From contig JALJCS010000004.1 of assembly GCA_023055355.1 (NCBI GenBank), forward strand, positions 13,918,001 through 13,982,000: a stretch of DNA of 64,000 nt, read 5' to 3'. Position 1 is the first letter of the stretch. Every line of letters starts with the position of its first letter. The notes beneath the pieces are model-generated. The model saw nothing but the letters and a program-made list of their open reading frames with translations. It made no database searches and was not told the DNA's origin. Of this stretch, positions 58,800 to 64,000 are shown in pieces. The DNA is from Agelaius tricolor. Its lineage: Eukaryota; Chordata; Aves; Passeriformes; Icteridae. The position numbers and the translations under genes are program-made.

Positions 58800-61700
58800 C
58801 AGTTGTAGAGGCAGATTCCCTACAGACCTAACTTAGCTTATTCCATGCTACATTTGCTGTTCTGGAGCTATAAAATGAATTTGGGGGGCAAAAAAATCCA
58901 GTAAGAAGTAAGTGGGAAAACAATGCTGATTTCTAAATTTATATCTCATACACAAAAGATCACAGGCAGTAGCACAGAAGTCCTTGCACAGTACTATCCA
59001 CTGGCACAGCTTAACACAGTATGCTGCCCCGGGGTCTTGTGTTTACCAATGGGAGTGAGGATTATTTAGCCAGTTTCTCTGTAGTCAGGCCTCCGTCAGT
59101 GCCCCCCGCAGTGTTATCTCACACAAGGCTCCTTTCAGAAACCACCAGAAATTGGAAGTAATCACCAGAAATTGCTGATAATCAAAAGGGATGCAGGTTC
59201 CTCTTTTCCCATCCCCCTGACACTCCTCTGCTGAAGGATTATCAGGATCTTTGTTTTCTTCTCAAATGAGAGTTAGTTTGGCATATCTCTTGAAAGAGGA
59301 CGTTTTCTCCTGAACTTTTCAAGTTTAAGGAAGAGGCATTCAAAACTCTTTTAGCTTGTCCCCAAACCCAAAACTCCTCCTGCTTTGATTATTTCATACT
59401 GGCTATTAAATTGCCTGCTGTCTTTTATATGGAAGCCTGGGGTTTTTTTCAGCAACACAGGGTACACTTCTGGCAGTGGTCCAGATTTTGGTATAGTCAC
59501 AGGTTTTGTGATCCAGATTTGCCTTATCTAAAATCCTCACAGAGGATTGATAACTGGCAGCTGTAATCTTACCAGATTATTCATCTTGCTGTAATGAAAA
59601 ATTTGCCATATAAGTGTGGTTCAAAGTCACATTGCAGCTGCAAGTAACATTCTTGTAGTGTCGTATCAACTTATTCATGCTTCTGTGGCCTTGCAGCCTA
59701 CCGCATCCCCAGCTCTCAGGCAGGCCACTGGCAGCAACTCAGTGAGTTTGCTTTTTCCACTACTCTACTACACACAAGAAATCTGCAAGGGCCCTTCCTA
59801 GCTCCACAGTTTTGCCCCTGGTCACCTGGCAGGACTAGAGGAGCAGCTGGCTTCTTCCGCACCTTTCCTCATCGCAGATGCAGAAAGCCATGCAAAAACA
59901 AGAGTGCAACCAAAAAACCATCTTCAATGAAGTGTACTTTCAACACCAGCTGCTGTAACTTCTCAGTTTCCCTATTAGATCGACACCAGGCACAAGCACA
60001 CAACTTCTTGAGCTACACAGGAAAGCTCCTTTTTTTTTAATGCTGTCTTCAAGAGAACAGCAGTCATTTGGCTAGAGTGGTGGAGACAGACAGCACCACA
60101 GACTGCCACAAAGCTGAGTCTAAACAAAATCATTCTGCCCGACACAAATTTTTCTGCAACAAGGTTACCACTTTAAAATGCTCTCTGCAGATTATCCCAT
60201 ACTTTCCAACATGTTTGTGGTCCTGTACAAGACTCATCACCCTCAGATCATCCATCCTTTAGCCTCATGACTGCAAGCCCCAGCCTTTGCCTATTGACAC
60301 CTCTGATTGTAGTTACTGCCTGAGATTGCATTCAGGCATTGCTCTGGTAGGCAATATGAGAGACACTTGTTTCTCACAGGGCTTTAACATGCTGCCTTAT
60401 GGCAATGGAGTTAATTTATTATCTGCCTACAGGAGTAGGCTTTTTGCTACTACATGATAGTTGCTTAGAGGGAAGTATGAAGTATGGTTGCATTACCGTT
60501 GCCCCCACCCACTGCCTAGACAGTGACAAGATGTAAGGACGAGGTTTGCCTTGTCATTGGCTTCCAGAGTTACCAGACAGCCAGAGGAGAGTATTAGAGA
60601 CAGAAATTCTGTTTGCCTGTTGTTTTCTGTTCACAAGTCTTCATGCAGCCCTGCACTCCAACATTTTGGAAAGGGAGGTAGGCATGAATACTCCCATTTT
60701 GCCAAACGGGCCATGAAGCATAAGGTGCATCTATTCTGAGATAGCAAATTAATTCTTGGGCAGAACTCTGCTTGTGGCAGTAGCTGAGTAGCTATTCTCT
60801 ATTGAGAAAATGTCTTTGCTTTTCCACAGTTTTCATGGGATTTGTAACTAATATGAGGCTGCAATTCCAGGCTGCAAAGAGCCATGCACAGCCTAGACAC
60901 AAGCAACACTGGAGCTGGGCATCACTCTTTAGGCAGCAAAAATGCCAAGAAAAAGAGAAATCTACCTAGAGGCACAAATCCATCTGTTTGAGCACACATG
61001 GTTAATACTAGCAGCAACTGAAAACTCAAGGTTATGATGGACAGTCCTAAGCCATGTTACCTGAAGGCACCATGCAGTCAAGCATGGAAAACAGATTCCA
61101 AGGAAAGGTGACAGTGCTGTCTGGCAATCAGAGGGTGGGAAACCTGGATTAAAGTGAGAAGGATGGTGAAGGGGAAGGACATAGATGGGAGATGCTCTGA
61201 ACCAGAACTCTGAGACTTTGTTTCAAAAACCCAGAGCCAAAGCAGAGTTTGCTGCACCCCTAGGTTTGTCAGCTCCAGGCAGGAGAAAAGAGAGATAAGG
61301 TAGCACTATGGAAGAAGAGACACCTTTTAGGTAGACGTGTCTTCTCCTCCCCAAACACATCTCATTTCCTGGTCCATGTAGGTGACATGCCAGAAGCCAA
61401 GGAAGGCCCACCTTGTGATGTCCTGGAAGCTCCCAAGGGAGGACTGAATCCATCTTGTCATGAACACTTGCCCATAGGAGGTGAGGGAGAGTTTCTGGAG
61501 AAAAAATGGGGTGGGAAAGGGCAGAATTCCTGGAATCTCATCTTTGCCCTTACACTTCTCAGGTTCTTTCTAATCTCAGTTCTGGCCAGCAGCAGACACC
61601 TCTCTTCACCCAGCAGCTTCTCAAAACATGTGCTTTCACTGGGCAAGAACAGAGCTGGTTTTAGCAGCTCACCAGTTATTTTTGCAGCACCAAACATTTC

Positions 61701-61900
61701 CACGTGCCAGATGGAACAGTTTGGAGCCAACGGTCAACCTGTCCATACATACTGTCCACTCTTCTCCAGCTTCCTATCCCTGCAAACGCCCTCCTTCTTG
61801 CTCATGGCTTGCTTGCCGGCCCCACCAAGCAAACCCCCACGCAGCCCTCCCTGCTGCCCTTTTCCCCTCTAATCCATCCCTCCTCCTCCACACACCCTTT
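58800..61900. other. Upstream of CHRNB3, no gene recognised
   Basis: About 3.1 kb of unremarkable sequence. Open frames here (for example 61387-61872) read as low-complexity Pro/Ser-rich translations without motifs. Confidence 0.5.
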
Positions 61901-62180
61901 TCTACCGCAGTTCCTCAGCACAGTCGCCACTTTCCTTCTCCACCTGGCCCTCCGCCTTTTCCCCCCTCGCTTTCCCCCCTCAGGCCGAGAGGAGGTGCTC
62001 TGGCCCGCTCCAGCCTTCCCGCGGCGCCGTGGCCGCAGTCCCAGCTCCCCGCCGTGGCAGGCCGCGGGCAGCGCAGGCAGCGCCGGAGGGGCCCGGCTGC
62101 TCCCGGGACTCCAGCCGGGCCGAGGGAATGCACACGGCTGCTGCAGTATTACACGCTGCGAGAGCTCTGTTGGGGAGACC
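61900..62180. promoter_or_regulatory. CpG-rich patch, possible unassigned promoter
   Basis: GC- and CpG-dense segment (for example cccgcggcgccgtggccgca) preceded by pyrimidine-rich C/T tracts, in otherwise AT-rich DNA. This resembles a promoter island, but no coding first exon I recognise lies in or next to it on either strand. It could belong to a gene beyond the right edge or to a non-coding RNA. Confidence 0.4.
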
Positions 62181-62833
62181 AGAGTAACGTGAATACGTTT
62201 CATGGATGGAAATGTATGCGTTTGTCTCTGTATCGGCCAAGGAGAACGCACCAGCCAGCGCAGCAGGCTCAGAAAGGGCTGAGGGGAGCCCTTGAGGCAG
62301 CTGCCTCAACTGAATTCGAAAAAGTTGCACCCACGCAGTTGTTTCGGCGGTGATTAGGCTCTGCACGTACAGGGACAAGGGTTTGCAGTTAAAGAGTCGT
62401 TTCAGTCCTTGGTTTCCTTGGCACCTTGCTACCATGAGGAAAGCCCTCCCTGCCCTCCTTTCCGTTTCTACCACATCTATGTGAATGCAGACTTGAGATG
62501 GAGCTCAAGTCTGAGTCCCTATGCCTTCTGACATTGCAGAGTGCATGCAACTGCTCTGCTGCACATTGCTCTGCAAAAACCTCCCAGTGCTTCACCCGGC
62601 GTGGGACACGGGTCTTGGGGAGGTGCAGAGGCTCTTCATCACTGCACACGCATTAATATTTCTAATAAGTGGTGTGTCGCCTTTGGCATTAGAATCGTTG
62701 TTTTCCTTTTTCAGTTCTAACTTTACCATGAGGTCTCATTTAGGAGTGTCTGGCAGCACTGTGGTCACTTCCTGCATTTTGGTGACACTACCTAGCTTTG
62801 AATATGATAATTTTCAAATTTGTTCTGAGTTAA

Positions 62834-63546
62834 TGACTGTAAACAAAGGTGTGGCTCAGCTCTGCCATTTTCTCAACTTTTCTTTCCATTTCATCAAGCT
62901 CATCTCTGCTTTCATAAATGCTCCTCGCAGCTCAAATTTTATCTGCAGCATCATGGACTTGCTGTTCAGATGTCAAGGCTTGGAATATTTCAGGGGTAAG
63001 CAAACAACTAGCAAGGATCAAGACTTTGCAAGATGCCAGAGAAAAATCTGCTTTAATGCCAACTGCTTCAGGAATGACAGAGGAACTTGGTTCATGCCTA
63101 ACTGCATGAGCCTCTCAGCCTCTCATTTTCAATGGCTACACCTGCTGTCTAGAAGCCTTTATCCCAACACATGCAGTGCTCTATGACAAGAGGTTCTGCT
63201 TTCTCATTTTAATCGAATACAGGCTTTTTATCCCCAAGGCAATCATAAAATTTAAAGGGCAATTCTTGCTGCGTCTCATGGCCTCAATAAGCTGCATTAC
63301 TCTTTGCACAGCTTTGTCCATTTCATACACTCCTCTTTGGATGTGACAGCTCCAATAAACAGCCAGAATGGTGGTAGCTGACAAATTTTCTTTTTGGAAC
63401 TGCTCCATCTGGCATAGGAGGATGAGGGGCTCCCTTGAAGATATAGCAAAATTAAATGCTTTGTCAAAAATTAGATGAACTCTACAAGCTCTGTTCCTGC
63501 CCACATTTGAGGGCATTTGCTCTTTATGATCATTTGCTGAGTCAAC
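62834..63546 (-). pseudogene. Possible decayed coding segment, unidentified
   Basis: On the - strand one frame stays coding-like for about 710 bases, interrupted by only four stops. The upstream part (63546-63184) is open for 121 codons with natural-looking composition, for example NFAISSREPLILLCQMEQF and MDKAVQRVMQLIEAMRRSKN. After three stops clustered between 63183 and 63115, the same frame reads VIPEAVGIKADFSLASCKV, one more stop, then IYESRDELDEMERKVEKM, a likely helix. I do not recognise the family. A 221-codon open frame on the opposite strand shares the codon register and could be either cause or shadow. Confidence 0.3.
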
Positions 63547-64000
63547 TCAGATGGTTGTCCTGTGGGCCCACATAGTCCATGCAATCCATATAAGGTGGAT
63601 TTTTTTAGCTTTAGAAATGTATCTTGACAGAGGTAATAATTCTGGACTGTCTAAAAGATGAAAGCAATTATCATGTTTCATTAGAAATGTTTGGAAGCCA
63701 ATGCTTCTCTATGTCTTTCTTCATTATATTACTGTATGCTGTTGTGGTGCTGTTAGAAGCTGTTCTATTTTTACAGAAAATGCAGCAGCACTAATTGTCT
63801 CAGCCATACTCAGCCTCACAAAACTCAGGGTCCTATGATGTGCATACATTTTACTTCAGATCATTGCTGGCTACAAAGTAGAAACTGCTCTGGCAGCAGA
63901 CCAGTCAACAGACCAGACCTCACCTCTGTCAAAGTATCACAAAACCACCTTCTCCATGGGAAAACAGTGGTGAGAGATTTTGCAAGGGGTTATTCATGTA

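Noticed and set aside
61628..62353. 241-codon + strand open frame through the CpG-rich patch
   Set aside because: Low-complexity Pro/Ser/Arg translation; open because of GC composition.
62521..63186. 221-codon + strand open frame as a gene
   Set aside because: No recognisable motif, Cys/Phe/Ser-rich, and in exact antisense codon register with the coding-like - strand frame. Not excluded, but not supported.

Overview
This 64 kb window is vertebrate nuclear DNA, almost certainly from a bird. Split genes have standard GT/AG introns, coding density is low, and the interspersed repeats are CR1 LINE fragments of the avian type, including one intact CR1 3' end with its ATTCTATG-like tail repeats. 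There is also one LTR of endogenous-retrovirus type and a piece of mitochondrial ND2. There are no operons, CRISPR arrays or bacterial elements. The species cannot be named from the sequence alone.

Left part (1-10.2 kb): a nested pair. The last coding exon of the sulfate/anion exchanger SLC26A1 runs on the + strand (1-899). On the opposite strand are the first two exons of the lysosomal enzyme alpha-L-iduronidase, IDUA (exon 1 at 9758-9882 in a CpG island, exon 2 at 6483-6605). SLC26A1 therefore lies inside IDUA intron 2 in antisense orientation, the arrangement known in mammals. The rest of both genes is beyond the left edge.

Middle (10.2-32.5 kb): a 22 kb stretch with no recognisable gene, holding two CR1 fragments, simple repeats and a few perfect short inverted repeats.

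Right-centre (32.5-58.4 kb): a complete convergent pair of neuronal nicotinic acetylcholine receptor genes. CHRNA6 (+ strand, six coding exons, 493 residues) faces CHRNB3 (- strand, six coding exons, 455 residues). The reading frame is continuous across all splice junctions in both. The products co-assemble in alpha6beta3-containing pentameric cation channels of retinal and catecholaminergic neurons. CHRNA6 introns carry an LTR, a CR1 and a mitochondrial ND2 insertion; CHRNB3 intron 3 carries a large CR1.

Right end (58.4-64 kb): the CHRNB3 upstream region with three CAGCTG E-boxes, a CpG-rich patch near 62 kb with no gene I can assign, and a possible decayed coding segment on the - strand near 62.8-63.5 kb.

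The points most worth checking are: an Asn codon at the pore-lining 2' position of CHRNA6 M2, where Thr is expected; the direct neighbourhood of IDUA/SLC26A1 (human 4p16.3) with CHRNA6/CHRNB3 (human 8p11); the ND2 insertion inside CHRNA6; and a perfect 13-bp-stem hairpin in the probable CHRNB3 3' UTR.
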